62,238 nucleotides of DNA. It comes from SAR202 cluster bacterium (GTDB lineage Bacteria; Chloroflexota; Dehalococcoidia; Lucifugimonadales; UBA6952). Positions 16,664 through 25,817 of this stretch are shown in pieces. The notes beneath the pieces are model-generated. The model was not told where the DNA came from. It worked only from the letters and a program-made list of their open reading frames with translations, and searched no databases. Each line of letters begins with the position of its first letter. The first letter of the stretch is position 1. The position numbers and the translations under genes were made by a program. Where the stretch lies: the NCBI GenBank assembly GCA_009392515.1, contig VFGE01000038.1:1-62238 (forward strand), given 5' to 3'.

Positions 16664-17821
16664 ATGACGCTCAATAAAAACCAGTATGAAGTTGTCATTA
16701 TTGGAGGCGGAATTGTTGGATGTGCTACATCCTATTTTTTAGCTAAACAAGGTGTACGTTCGTTAATTTTAGAAAAAGATACAGTAGCAGGTCATGCATC
16801 GGGATTTGCTTTAGGAGGACTAAATCCTTTAGGAGGGTTTGGGATACCAGGACTGCTTAGTGAATTCAGTTTAAAATCCTTTGATCTTCACACTGATATA
16901 TATCAAGAATTGTTTGAAAATACCGGAATAGATACCGAGTATGATACTCATTTACATATTACCTTAGCTATGTCTGACCAAGAGTCAGATGCAATTAAAA
17001 ATAAATTAAAATGGCAACAAACAGTTAATAAATTTAACGTTGAATGGAAATCAAAAGACGATATATTAGCTATTGAGCCTAGAATTTCTCCAAATATAAT
17101 TGGTGGTTCCATAATACAAAATGTTGCAACTGTTGATCCATATAAAAATACATTAGCTTTTTTAATGGGTGCAGAAAAACTAGGTTCGCAAATAAAATAT
17201 ACAGAAGTTATATCAGTAAATTTAGAAAAAGAAGGTTACTATAGAATAAAAACCAAGTCAGATAATCTCATTGCCGAAAAAGTTGTTTTTGCTATGGGGC
17301 CTTGGACTCAATTCACAAAAGAATGGACTGGGATAGATCTACCTGTAGAACCATTACGTGGACAAATATTAAAAATGAAAATTGATGGTCCACCACTTAC
17401 ATACGTTTCTTGGGGATCAAATTATATCGTAACAAAATCTGATGATTTAATTTGGTTAGGTACTACTGAAGAACGTGTGGGATTTAATGAAAAAACCACT
17501 AATGATGCTAGAAAATCTATGCTTGACTCTGTTTTATCTCTTTTCCCGTATTTACTAGATGCACAAGTCGTTGGCCATACAGCTTGTTTAAGACCTTTAA
17601 GTCTTGATGGATTACCAATATTAGGACCTATAAAAGAGTTTGAAAATTTGATTGTTTCTACCGGTGGTGGGAGAAAAGGCATACTATATGGACCACTTAT
17701 GGGGAAGCTTACCTCGGAATTGATTACTGGTACAAATATTGATATAGATATATCTATGCTTACTCCGAATAGAGTTTTTGAATATTCACAAGAATCAGAT
17801 AATGATCCTTTTAGGTTTTAA
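16664..17821 (+). CDS. FAD-dependent oxidoreductase, DAO (glycine/D-amino-acid oxidase) family
   Basis: 385-residue flavoenzyme. The N-terminal dinucleotide-binding motif is VVIIGGGIVGCATSYFLA, followed by LILEKD, where the acidic residue binds the FAD ribose. The closing FAD motif is TACLRPLSLDGLPILGP and STGGGRKGILYGPLMG. Members oxidise secondary or primary amines (sarcosine, glycine, D-amino acids) or dehydrogenate related acids. There is no signal peptide. A TATAAT at 16617-16622 may be its -10. It ends 5 nt before the convergent TPP-enzyme stop. Substrate cannot be assigned. Confidence 0.88.
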   Translation: MTLNKNQYEVVIIGGGIVGCATSYFLAKQGVRSLILEKDTVAGHASGFALGGLNPLGGFGIPGLLSEFSLKSFDLHTDIYQELFENTGIDTEYDTHLHITLAMSDQESDAIKNKLKWQQTVNKFNVEWKSKDDILAIEPRISPNIIGGSIIQNVATVDPYKNTLAFLMGAEKLGSQIKYTEVISVNLEKEGYYRIKTKSDNLIAEKVVFAMGPWTQFTKEWTGIDLPVEPLRGQILKMKIDGPPLTYVSWGSNYIVTKSDDLIWLGTTEERVGFNEKTTNDARKSMLDSVLSLFPYLLDAQVVGHTACLRPLSLDGLPILGPIKEFENLIVSTGGGRKGILYGPLMGKLTSELITGTNIDIDISMLTPNRVFEYSQESDNDPFRF

Positions 17822-17826
17822 TCAAA

Positions 17827-19479
17827 TCATGAAAAAGCTCTTCTATTAGAAAAGTCTTGTTCTTCACTTGTGATAAATTCCAATAAAGCAGCTTGGCCAT
17901 TTTCTGTGGCAGATTTAGCTCTCATAAATGCATTTTGTATATCTTCTGGGTCAGTTACTTTTTCAGCCCATCCATCCATTGCTTTCGCAAGAGCAGTGTA
18001 GTCTCCTTTGAGGTCTCGAGTGTTATATATATCATGAGATCCTTGCATATTATTTATTTCTATAGCCATTGTATTGTTATTGAATACAACTGTAAGTGTT
18101 GGGATATTAGATCGAACAGCGGTTTCAAAATCTAAACCTATCATTCCAAATGCAGCGTCACCCATAAAGTTTACACAAAACTTCTCAGGCTCTGCTAATT
18201 TGGCACCAATAATTAATCCAAGCCCAGTACCTAATCCATGAGATTTCCCCCAACCAATATAAGTTCTTGGGCCGTTAGATTTATAAAAAGGCATTATTTG
18301 ATCACGAGGGCTACCTGAGTCATGAGTAACAATTGTGTTGCTAGGATCAGTAACTTTCATAAACTCATTGATAACACGATATGGTGTCATGGGTACTTCT
18401 TTTGAATTTAGTTTATGTTCCCATTTTTTTAACCAATCGGTTTTAAGTTGGCTTATATTTTGCACTGTTTGATTATATTTATCTGAATTTGTATTTTTTT
18501 GTAAATCTTTAATTGCATCAATTAATTGTCGTAAAACCAATTTGCAATCTCCGATTACTGCATTTTTTATATCGTAACTTTTTGAAATATCTCTAGGGTC
18601 GTTTGTTATTTGTAGCAAAGTTTTACCTTGAGGAATAGTTGTTGTCATACCATGCTTTGTAAAACTTGTTCCAATTCCTAATACTACGTCTGATGTATCA
18701 ATATAATGATATACTGCATCATTCATAACACCTGATGAACTACCGAGCGATAAAGGATGAATTTCAGAAAATGCACTTTTGCCAGCCATAGTTGTAGTTA
18801 CTGCTATACCGGAAATCTCTGCTAATTCTTCTAATTCAAGAGTTGCTTCCGAATACAATACTCCTTGACCAGCGTATATAACAGGATTTTTGGCTCCTAA
18901 AAGAATCTTAGCTATTTTATCAATATCGGATGGATTTCCTTGAGAGATTATTGAAGGAGTAGTTGAATAACCTTTTAATAATTCAGCAGAAACTTCAGCT
19001 TCTCCTACATCTGTTGGTATTTCTACAAGTACAGGGCCAGGCCTTCCCATCCGTATATTAGCGAATGCTCTTCGCATCGTATCAACGACTTTCCCAGGAT
19101 AATTAATTTGTTCTGCATATTTTGTGATAGACGCAAAACTTTCTATAGAACTAAAGTTGGGAAATATTCTATCTCGATCTGTCGGGTGCCCTAAAGGTAG
19201 TAATAACATTGGTACAGAATCTGAGTATGCAGTTGCTATGCCTGAATACGCATTTTCAGCACCAGGGCCATATTGCATTGCAAACACTCCCAATGGAGAT
19301 CCATTATTTATCCTTGAAAATCCATCGGCTATACCTACTCCTGCACGTTCTTGCCGACAAATAATAGGTTTTATACCTATTTTTGCAGCTGATTCAATCA
19401 TATTTGTTGTTGGGAATGCTGAAAGATAATTTATTCCTTCTATTTTTAATATTTCTGCAATTATATCTAAGGTTTTCAC
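17827..19479 (-). CDS. Thiamine-diphosphate-dependent enzyme (acetolactate synthase-like), copy 1
   Basis: 550-residue member of the pyruvate oxidase/acetolactate synthase superfamily. The catalytic Glu that protonates the thiazolium N1' is in ICRQERAGVGIADGFSR (about residue 44). The middle FAD/ADP-type domain begins near AKNPVIYAGQG. The TPP/Mg motif runs from GDAAFGMIG to FNNN. The start is GTG with AAGGAG upstream. Sequence around the active site differs from anabolic IlvB, and no IlvN small subunit is adjacent, so a catabolic decarboxylase or lyase is more likely than branched-chain synthesis. It is one of three TPP enzymes in the window. Confidence 0.83.
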   Translation of the reverse strand: MKTLDIIAEILKIEGINYLSAFPTTNMIESAAKIGIKPIICRQERAGVGIADGFSRINNGSPLGVFAMQYGPGAENAYSGIATAYSDSVPMLLLPLGHPTDRDRIFPNFSSIESFASITKYAEQINYPGKVVDTMRRAFANIRMGRPGPVLVEIPTDVGEAEVSAELLKGYSTTPSIISQGNPSDIDKIAKILLGAKNPVIYAGQGVLYSEATLELEELAEISGIAVTTTMAGKSAFSEIHPLSLGSSSGVMNDAVYHYIDTSDVVLGIGTSFTKHGMTTTIPQGKTLLQITNDPRDISKSYDIKNAVIGDCKLVLRQLIDAIKDLQKNTNSDKYNQTVQNISQLKTDWLKKWEHKLNSKEVPMTPYRVINEFMKVTDPSNTIVTHDSGSPRDQIMPFYKSNGPRTYIGWGKSHGLGTGLGLIIGAKLAEPEKFCVNFMGDAAFGMIGLDFETAVRSNIPTLTVVFNNNTMAIEINNMQGSHDIYNTRDLKGDYTALAKAMDGWAEKVTDPEDIQNAFMRAKSATENGQAALLEFITSEEQDFSNRRAFS

Positions 19480-19515
19480 TGTTTAACTCCTTAATATAAG
19501 TCATATTTTTAAAAT

Positions 19516-19530
19516 AATACTAGTAGTATT
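19516..19530. promoter_or_regulatory. 15-bp palindrome upstream of TPP enzyme copy 1
   Basis: AATACTA-G-TAGTATT is a perfect inverted repeat 37-51 nt upstream of the TPP-enzyme start. Read on the minus strand it contains TAGTATTAT, whose TATTAT can serve as a -10. A related TAGTATTAT lies upstream of TPP enzyme copy 3 at about 46499-46507. Promoter role is plausible; operator role is uncertain. Confidence 0.35.
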
Positions 19531-19598
19531 TCTTTGATAAATCTAGTAACTTTTTGTTACAGTTGTGGTCAATACTTAAAATAATTATAAGGTGAAAA

Positions 19599-20498
19599 AT
19601 GAAACAACCAGTAATAATAGATTGTGATCCTGGAACAGATGATGCAATAGCACTGTTTCTGGCATTAAATAACCCGAATTGGAATATACTTGGTATAACA
19701 ATTACTGGTGGAAATGCTTCTTTGTCAGATTGTGTAAAAAATGCGTTATATTTACTTGATGTAACAAATAATTCACATATACCTGTCATACCAGGCGCTT
19801 CTAAAGCAATCGTAAGGGAATTTAGATATGGATACGATTATCATGGTTTAAATGGCATGGGGTTGAATACTGATGGATATGAACCAGATTTCAAAGTAGA
19901 TGCTATTAGTTTCATATCTTCTCAAATAGAAAAGAGTATTGATCCAGTTAAAATTATTGCACTAGGCCCTTTGACTAATATAGCTAATACATTCAAACAA
20001 AATCAAGATTTATTGACAAATATTGATGAAATAATTGTTATGGGGGGTGGGTTTGGAAAAGGTAATATCACGCCTTATTCAGAGTTTAATTTTTACAATG
20101 ATCCTGAAGCAGCTAGTTTTGTACTAAATTTGAATATAGATATTACCTTAATTACTTTAAATTCGTTAGAAAATGTTTTCTTAAATAGAGAACAATGCAA
20201 ACTTTTAATGACTGAAAGTTTATATGGGAAAGCGACTGACATAATATTAACTAAATGGTTTGAATTTAGGGGCGAATTAAGTAATAAAGGATATGAACCA
20301 TGCGATGTAATAGCAGTTGCTGTAGCCACGATTCCAGATATTTGTGAATATCAATATGGTTCTGTGATTATTAGCTGTACCTCAGATGAACATGCAGGAG
20401 AATCTGATTTAATAATTGGACAAGGAAAAATTAGACATGCAATTAATGTGAATTTGAATAGATTTATAAAATTAATTCGTGATTCTTTTTCAAATTAG
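19599..20498 (+). CDS. Nucleoside hydrolase (IunH/RihA type)
   Basis: 299-residue N-ribohydrolase-like enzyme. The family signature IIDCDPGTDDAIALFLAL near the N-terminus carries the calcium-binding DxDxxxDD cluster. ALGPLTNIA, IIVMGGGFGKGNITPYSEFNFYND, split by the usual core, supplies the ribose-binding Asn/Glu. The C-terminal Asp is probably in PCDVIAVAVA. It overlaps the convergent enolase-superfamily gene by 4 nt. It could cleave purine or pyrimidine nucleosides; some marine relatives act on other ribosides. AAGG precedes the ATG. Confidence 0.9.
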   Translation: MKQPVIIDCDPGTDDAIALFLALNNPNWNILGITITGGNASLSDCVKNALYLLDVTNNSHIPVIPGASKAIVREFRYGYDYHGLNGMGLNTDGYEPDFKVDAISFISSQIEKSIDPVKIIALGPLTNIANTFKQNQDLLTNIDEIIVMGGGFGKGNITPYSEFNFYNDPEAASFVLNLNIDITLITLNSLENVFLNREQCKLLMTESLYGKATDIILTKWFEFRGELSNKGYEPCDVIAVAVATIPDICEYQYGSVIISCTSDEHAGESDLIIGQGKIRHAINVNLNRFIKLIRDSFSN

Positions 20499-21676
20499 CT
20501 CACAAGGTGGCTTTTAATAACATTTTCATCCAATTCAACACCTAACCCAGGACCTTCAGGTATTTGAATAAATCCATCTTTAAATACGATCGGTTCTTTG
20601 AATATTTTTTTATGTAATGGGCCTTGATTTGCTTCAGTTATCATGAAATTTGGAGAACATGCAGCGACTTGTAAAGCAGCAGCAGCAGCTATAGGACCGC
20701 AGTACATATGTGGTGCAATTACGGCATAACTGGCTTCTGCAATCCCTGCGACTTTTTTCCCAACCATAATTCCACCGCACTGTCCAATATCAATTTGTAT
20801 TATTTGCGCGGCTTGTTTCCTAATTATTTCTGAAAATTGGAAAATTGTAGCAAGTCTTTCACCAGTAGCTATAGGAATACTTGTATGAGCTGCCACTCTT
20901 GCCATTTCATCAATATTCTCTGGTGGAACTGGTTCTTCAAACCAAAAAGGTTGGTAAGGTTCTATAGCCTTAGCAACTCTAATAGCACTATAAGTAGTAA
21001 GCTGTCCATGGGTTCCAAGACCAACTTCTAATTCATTACCTACAGCAGATCTGATACTTTTAAATATGTTTTCACAATAAGTTATTTCTGATAAGCCAAT
21101 ATCCCTTGCCGGTCCTTGAATTGGGTGAAAAGGGTCAAATTTACAAGCCGAGTTACCGTTTTTTAATAAGTTTTCTGCAATTTTTCCAGCATTTTCTGCT
21201 TTCCCTTCTGGTATTGGAGGCATATAAGCATAAGCTCTTAGTTTTTCCCAGTATTTTCCACCTAGTAGATTATAAATTGGTTGATTAGTAGCCTTACCTA
21301 CTATATCCCAAAGTGCCATTTCTATTCCTGATAAAATCATTCCGTAATGCATACTTGGTAATCGATAATCATGACGGCCTGCATACATGTCGTACCAAAT
21401 TTTTTCGATATTAAATGGATCTTGACCTACAACAAAAGCTTCTACAGTTTCATGTACTAATTTTATTTGAGATTCAAATGTATGCCATGTCATATCACCA
21501 GTAAAAGAACTTCCAGTTACTTTTTCGCCGATACCTATAATTCCTTCATCTGTCATGAGTTCTAAAATCAGAAAAAATTTACCACCTACATACCATTTGA
21601 TTGTTGGGTCTCCTCCACCTGATCTTTCTCCAGGTTCATTTTCAACAACATAGGTTTTTACGCCAGTAACCTTCAT
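20495..21676 (-). CDS. Enolase-superfamily (mandelate racemase/muconate lactonizing type) acid-sugar dehydratase-like protein
   Basis: 393-residue enzyme of the MR-like branch. It has an N-terminal capping domain, then a barrel with ACKFD (Lys179 as candidate base), GTHGQL, WFEEP (Glu247 metal ligand), ATGER (Glu273 metal ligand), and the IQID...GGI segment followed by APHM (His323 base). By alignment to galactonate dehydratase, the first metal-binding Asp of the VDFHG-type motif is Gly221 here, while the neighbouring His223 is kept. This may be a subfamily trait or loss of a ligand. The reaction is probably dehydration or epimerisation of a sugar acid. Confidence 0.82.
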   Translation of the reverse strand: MKVTGVKTYVVENEPGERSGGGDPTIKWYVGGKFFLILELMTDEGIIGIGEKVTGSSFTGDMTWHTFESQIKLVHETVEAFVVGQDPFNIEKIWYDMYAGRHDYRLPSMHYGMILSGIEMALWDIVGKATNQPIYNLLGGKYWEKLRAYAYMPPIPEGKAENAGKIAENLLKNGNSACKFDPFHPIQGPARDIGLSEITYCENIFKSIRSAVGNELEVGLGTHGQLTTYSAIRVAKAIEPYQPFWFEEPVPPENIDEMARVAAHTSIPIATGERLATIFQFSEIIRKQAAQIIQIDIGQCGGIMVGKKVAGIAEASYAVIAPHMYCGPIAAAAALQVAACSPNFMITEANQGPLHKKIFKEPIVFKDGFIQIPEGPGLGVELDENVIKSHLVS

Positions 21677-21736
21677 TTTTCTCTCCTTATATTATTACTA
21701 GAAGCAAACTTATTATAAACCATTAAATTATATAAT

Positions 21737-22981
21737 CTATGGTTTTTCTTTTAATAAGTTTATAGCTTTTATTCTGTCTAAAATAGGAGGGTGGGAATAT
21801 TCCAGAAAGACTAATAGTGGATGAGGTGATAAATTAGAAAGATTTTTTGCAGCTAATTTTTTTAATCCAGAAATTAGATTGTTTTTATCTGTAGTAGTTT
21901 CTATAGACCACTTATCTGCTTCGTATTCATTTTTTCTAGATATAAATTGTAGAGTTGGTGAAAGTAGTAAATTTATAGGAGTAAACAGTAAGCCAAAGAA
22001 TATTATACTCGCATAGATTGAAAGTTTTTCCATGTAAAAAACTTCAAAAAGTAGATTATTTTCAATAAATAATGACAGAAGGAAAAACATTAACCCAGTA
22101 TTTATTATGCTCAATATTGTTGATGTTATTATATGTTTCTTTTTACTATGTCCAACTTCATGAGCAATAACAGAAACGATTTCTTGTTCATTTAATTGTT
22201 CTAGTAAAGTATCAAATAAAGCTATACGTTTTGTTTTTCCAAACCCAGTAAAAAATGCATTAGAATGATTACTTCGTTTAGAGCCGTCAATTATAAATAT
22301 ATTACCAAAGGTAAAATTAACCGAATCAGTGTAGTCAATAATTAAATTTCTCAATTTACCCTCTTCTAACGGAGTGAATTTATTGAAAATTGGCATTATC
22401 CAGATAGGGGCAATAACTTGTATGATCAGTGAAATAATTATAATGAATATCCATGCATACAACCATGCTAATGTGCCCGAGTATGCAAAGAAAAATAAAA
22501 TGCCCGCAATTAAAGGCGTTCCAATAACCAATGAAAGAATTAGACTTTTTAAAGTATCTATAAAATAAGTAGACAGTGTTGTTTTATTGAATCCAAATCT
22601 TTCTTCGATAATAAATGTTCCATATAAATCGAAGGGTAAATTTAGTAACATACTGAGACCACTTAATATAAATATGAAAAGAATCCCATTAATAATTTCA
22701 TGAAATTCCAAAGCACGAATAATTTGGTCAATAAAATTAAAGCCACCACTAAACCAAAAAATCATCAAGGCTGTAATTTGTGCAAAATTGATTACTAAAG
22801 AGAACTTCGATCTTGTTAATGTATATTCTTGTGATTTTTTGTAATCAGAAGCATCGTATATATCATTGATACCTTCTGGGAGGGTAGTGTTAAGAGAACG
22901 AATGTTTAAAATCGTTACTATCACTCCAAGAATAAATTCAAAGAGAATTGCTATAAAAATAATCCAAAACAAAATATTCAT
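21737..22981 (-). CDS. M48-family membrane metalloprotease (Ste24/CAAX-protease-like)
   Basis: 414-residue polytopic zinc protease. An N-terminal run of membrane segments (four to five in residues 1-210) is followed by a cytosolic catalytic part with the HEVGHSKKKH motif (HExxH). The third ligand is in KNEYEADKWSIE. The length and the N-terminal ERFGFNKTTLSTYFID segment match Ste24 rather than HtpX. In bacteria such enzymes are membrane quality-control proteases. There is a 22-nt gap to the M42 peptidase, which is transcribed toward it, so the two may be an operon. Confidence 0.92.
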   Translation of the reverse strand: MNILFWIIFIAILFEFILGVIVTILNIRSLNTTLPEGINDIYDASDYKKSQEYTLTRSKFSLVINFAQITALMIFWFSGGFNFIDQIIRALEFHEIINGILFIFILSGLSMLLNLPFDLYGTFIIEERFGFNKTTLSTYFIDTLKSLILSLVIGTPLIAGILFFFAYSGTLAWLYAWIFIIIISLIIQVIAPIWIMPIFNKFTPLEEGKLRNLIIDYTDSVNFTFGNIFIIDGSKRSNHSNAFFTGFGKTKRIALFDTLLEQLNEQEIVSVIAHEVGHSKKKHIITSTILSIINTGLMFFLLSLFIENNLLFEVFYMEKLSIYASIIFFGLLFTPINLLLSPTLQFISRKNEYEADKWSIETTTDKNNLISGLKKLAAKNLSNLSPHPLLVFLEYSHPPILDRIKAINLLKEKP

Positions 22982-23003
22982 TTAATAAAAAACCTTTAAT
23001 AAA

Positions 23004-24086
23004 TTAATCAAAAGATTTAATTGATTTGACTGTAGTTGTATCTAAATTTTCAACTAAGCTTTTAACCAACGTTTTTGCTTTAATAAAGTCATTAAGATCA
23101 ATTATTCCATTATGGCTGTGTAGGTATCTTGTAGGAATGCCTATGTTAATTGCAGGAATACCTCCAAAAGACTTTTGGGCTGCTGCACCATCTTCTCCAT
23201 AACCTGAAATTACAGAAAATTGAATAGGAATACTAAGTTTCTTTGCAGTATCAATACAAAAATCGCGGAGTTTTAAATTGGGTATCATAGAACTATCATG
23301 TAAAAATATTGAAGGCCCAGAACTCAATTTCTCTTGTGCTAAATTTGGATTCATACCAGGGTAATCTCCCGCTACTCCAACTTCTAGGTTAATATTTATA
23401 TCTGGAGCTATAGTATAACTACTTGTAATAGCTCCTCTAAGGCCTACTTCTTCCTGTACTGTACATGAACCAAAAACATTATTGGGTAAATTTTTTGTAT
23501 CCAAAGAATTTAATGTTTCAATTAGTAAAGCAACACCAACTCGATCATCCCAAGCTTTTCCTAATAACATATTTTCACTGTTAAGGAATTCAAATGAACT
23601 ATCTGGGCTTATTGGATCACCCGGCAATATTCCTAATCTCTCTTCAGCGTCTTTTTTATCTTTTGCACCAACATCAATGAATAGATTATCTTTTGGAAAG
23701 ATTTGTTTGCGTTCTGTCTCATTCATTACATGCACGGTCTTGATACCTGTTACGCCTTTAATATTTCCTGATTTGGTCATAATGATCCATCGTTGATTTA
23801 CTATTGATTGGTCTAACCAACCACCTAATGTTTGAAATTTTATAAATCCTTCTTCAGTTATATACCGAACCATTAAACCTAATTCATCCATGTGGGCAGA
23901 AAGCATGATTTTGGGAAACTGTTTGTCTTTTTCAATTTTACAAATTAACGAACCAAGGCCGTCAGTATCAATATTAATTTCAGGATTTGTTATTTCTTCT
24001 CGTATAATTTGTCTAATTTGACCTTCAAATCCAGTAGGACCATGACCATTTGATAATTTTTCTAATAATTTAATAGTTTTGTTCAT
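23004..24086 (-). CDS. M42-family aminopeptidase
   Basis: 360-residue dinuclear metallo-aminopeptidase of the tetrahedral TET/glutamyl aminopeptidase family, often misannotated as endoglucanase. Metal ligands appear in order: SAHMDELGLMV (His, Asp), WDDRVGVA (bridging Asp), VQEEVGLRGA (catalytic Glu pair), EVGVAGDYPG (Asp), and RYLHSHNGIIDLND (His). The ATG is preceded by AAGGAG. It is first in a minus-strand pair with the M48 protease. A 34-bp palindrome sits 73 nt upstream of the start. Confidence 0.93.
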   Translation of the reverse strand: MNKTIKLLEKLSNGHGPTGFEGQIRQIIREEITNPEINIDTDGLGSLICKIEKDKQFPKIMLSAHMDELGLMVRYITEEGFIKFQTLGGWLDQSIVNQRWIIMTKSGNIKGVTGIKTVHVMNETERKQIFPKDNLFIDVGAKDKKDAEERLGILPGDPISPDSSFEFLNSENMLLGKAWDDRVGVALLIETLNSLDTKNLPNNVFGSCTVQEEVGLRGAITSSYTIAPDININLEVGVAGDYPGMNPNLAQEKLSSGPSIFLHDSSMIPNLKLRDFCIDTAKKLSIPIQFSVISGYGEDGAAAQKSFGGIPAINIGIPTRYLHSHNGIIDLNDFIKAKTLVKSLVENLDTTTVKSIKSFD

Positions 24087-24158
24087 TTTGAACTCCTTGT
24101 AATAAAAAGTAAAAATTATTACATTTAGGTTTACATTTTATAGTTAATAAAATAACAC

Positions 24159-24192
24159 ATTATGGCAAAATTAAATTTAATTTTGCCATAAT
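24159..24192. promoter_or_regulatory. 34-bp perfect palindrome between divergent M42 and MDR genes
   Basis: The arms are ATTATGGCAAAATTAAA (24159-24175) and its exact reverse complement (24176-24192), with no spacer. There is no T-run on either side, so it is not a standard terminator. It ends 23 nt before the GTG start of the MDR gene and just before that gene's AGAAAGG site. It could be an operator for both directions, a cruciform, or an RNA hairpin next to the ribosome-binding site. Confidence 0.6.
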
Positions 24193-24215
24193 CTCAGGTA
24201 AGAAAGGTGATTATT

Positions 24216-25229
24216 GTGGATGAATTAAAAAACAGAGCATTGATATTAAATTCTCGCCCTAATGGATATCCTGATGACTCTAACTTTAAGTTAATTGAAA
24301 TTGATATTCCTGATATAAATCCTGGAGAATTTATTGTTAAAGTGCTTTGGTTATCTGTAGACCCTTACATGAGAGGAAGAATGAGTGATAAGAAATCATA
24401 TGCTCCTTCTGTTGAAATCGGCGATATTATGGTTGGAGGCGCAGTAGGTAAAATTATTTCAAGTCGAAATTCTGAATTTGAAGTTGGAGATTTGGTTGAA
24501 GGTAGATTTGGATGGCAAGAGTATGCTATTTCAAATGGGAGTAATGCGAGAAAATTGACAATTCAAGAGGCTGACATCTCAAAAGCCTTAGGTGTTTTAG
24601 GAATGCCAGGACTAACGGCATATTTTGGATTGTTTTCTTTAGGTAAACCTATTCCAAATGATACTGTAGTTATTTCTGCAGCTTCTGGTGCGGTTGGGGC
24701 AGTTGTTGGGCAATTAGCAAAATTGGCTGGTTGTAAAGTTGTTGGTATTGTTGGTTCAGATACGAAAGCGTCATACATAAAAGATGAATTGAATTTTGAC
24801 CATGCTATTAACTATAAAAAAGAAGACGTATGTAATAGATTATTAGATCTTTGTCCTTATGGTATTGATATATATTTTGATAATGTTGGGGGTGAGATTT
24901 TAGAAGCTGTTTTAGAAAACCTTGCATTTAGAGCTCGTATTGTTGTTTGTGGACAAATAGCTCAATATAATTTAGCCAATGATGAAGTCGCTTATGGAAT
25001 AACTAATTTTCGGAATATACTTACTAATCAAGCTACTGTTGAAGGATTTATTGTAAGCAGATTTGCGCCAGATTTCCCTCAAGCACTTTCTTACTTAGAA
25101 AGTTTGTTTATTGAAGGCAAATTAAAAACTAAGGAAGATATTACATATAAATTAGAAAACACTCCTGAGGCATTATTAAGAGTATTAACTGGAAAAAATT
25201 TTGGTAAGCAAATTGTAAAAATAGCATAG
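24216..25229 (+). CDS. Zinc-independent NADP-dependent MDR oxidoreductase
   Basis: 338-residue medium-chain reductase of the leukotriene-B4 dehydrogenase/CurA type. It shows SVDPYMRGRM near the N-terminus, VSGASGAVGAVVGQ-like cofactor motif (SAASGAVGAVVGQLAKLAG), DIYFDNVGGEILE and CGQIAQYN. No zinc-ligand cysteines are seen. An upstream GTG at 24207 overlaps the AGAAAGG ribosome-binding site, so the GTG at 24216 is the better start. It heads a four-gene run. Members reduce enones or enals with NADPH. Confidence 0.9.
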   Translation: MDELKNRALILNSRPNGYPDDSNFKLIEIDIPDINPGEFIVKVLWLSVDPYMRGRMSDKKSYAPSVEIGDIMVGGAVGKIISSRNSEFEVGDLVEGRFGWQEYAISNGSNARKLTIQEADISKALGVLGMPGLTAYFGLFSLGKPIPNDTVVISAASGAVGAVVGQLAKLAGCKVVGIVGSDTKASYIKDELNFDHAINYKKEDVCNRLLDLCPYGIDIYFDNVGGEILEAVLENLAFRARIVVCGQIAQYNLANDEVAYGITNFRNILTNQATVEGFIVSRFAPDFPQALSYLESLFIEGKLKTKEDITYKLENTPEALLRVLTGKNFGKQIVKIA

Positions 25230-25238
25230 GAGAAAAGG

Positions 25239-25796
25239 ATGACTAGGGTTAAGGAAATTAGAGAAAAAGAAGACACATCTGAAGATGTGCATCAAATTAT
25301 AGATAGATTGAAAGAATCGTATAATGGTCGTATTGTTGGTCCATATAGAGTTTTGTTATATAAACCTAACTTAGCAGAAGTTGTTTGCAATACTGCTGAC
25401 CAAATTAGAAAAGAGACAACACTAGAGGGTGAAATAAGAGAATTGGTGACAATAATCATTGCTCGTCAAATTGACTGTGTTTATATTTGGTCTGCACACC
25501 AACCAGGAGCATTACAATCAGGTGTTCCTATTGAAGTAATTGATGCGATAGAAAAAAAACGAGAAATTGATTATAAATTATTATCAAATAGACAAAAGAT
25601 AGCCGTAGATTTTACAATTGAATTAATTAAAAATAATAGGGTTAGCGATGAATTGTTTGAAGATGCTCAAAACGCTTTTGGAGTTGAAGGTGTAGTAGAT
25701 TTAGCTTCAACTATTGGTCAGTATTTTATGCTTGGTTCTGTGTTAAACTCATTTGAAGTTGATCCTGACCCAGAAAGACCTGTTTTATCAGTTTAA
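25239..25796 (+). CDS. Carboxymuconolactone decarboxylase-family protein
   Basis: 185-residue helical protein of the CMD/AhpD fold. The core shows the ELVTIIIARQIDCVYIWSAH stretch, where the single Cys and the His sit at the family's active-site positions. The second Cys of the AhpD CxxC is absent, so a peroxidase-reductase role is less likely than a decarboxylase or hydrolase-like one. It starts 9 nt after the MDR stop with AGGAG upstream of the ATG, and the NHL gene follows after 21 nt. Confidence 0.86.
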   Translation: MTRVKEIREKEDTSEDVHQIIDRLKESYNGRIVGPYRVLLYKPNLAEVVCNTADQIRKETTLEGEIRELVTIIIARQIDCVYIWSAHQPGALQSGVPIEVIDAIEKKREIDYKLLSNRQKIAVDFTIELIKNNRVSDELFEDAQNAFGVEGVVDLASTIGQYFMLGSVLNSFEVDPDPERPVLSV

Positions 25797-25817
25797 AACC
25801 ATTGAAAGGGGAAAGTT

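Noticed and set aside
24159-24192. Intrinsic terminator
   Set aside because: The 34-bp palindrome has no T-run on either strand and lies upstream of both flanking genes.
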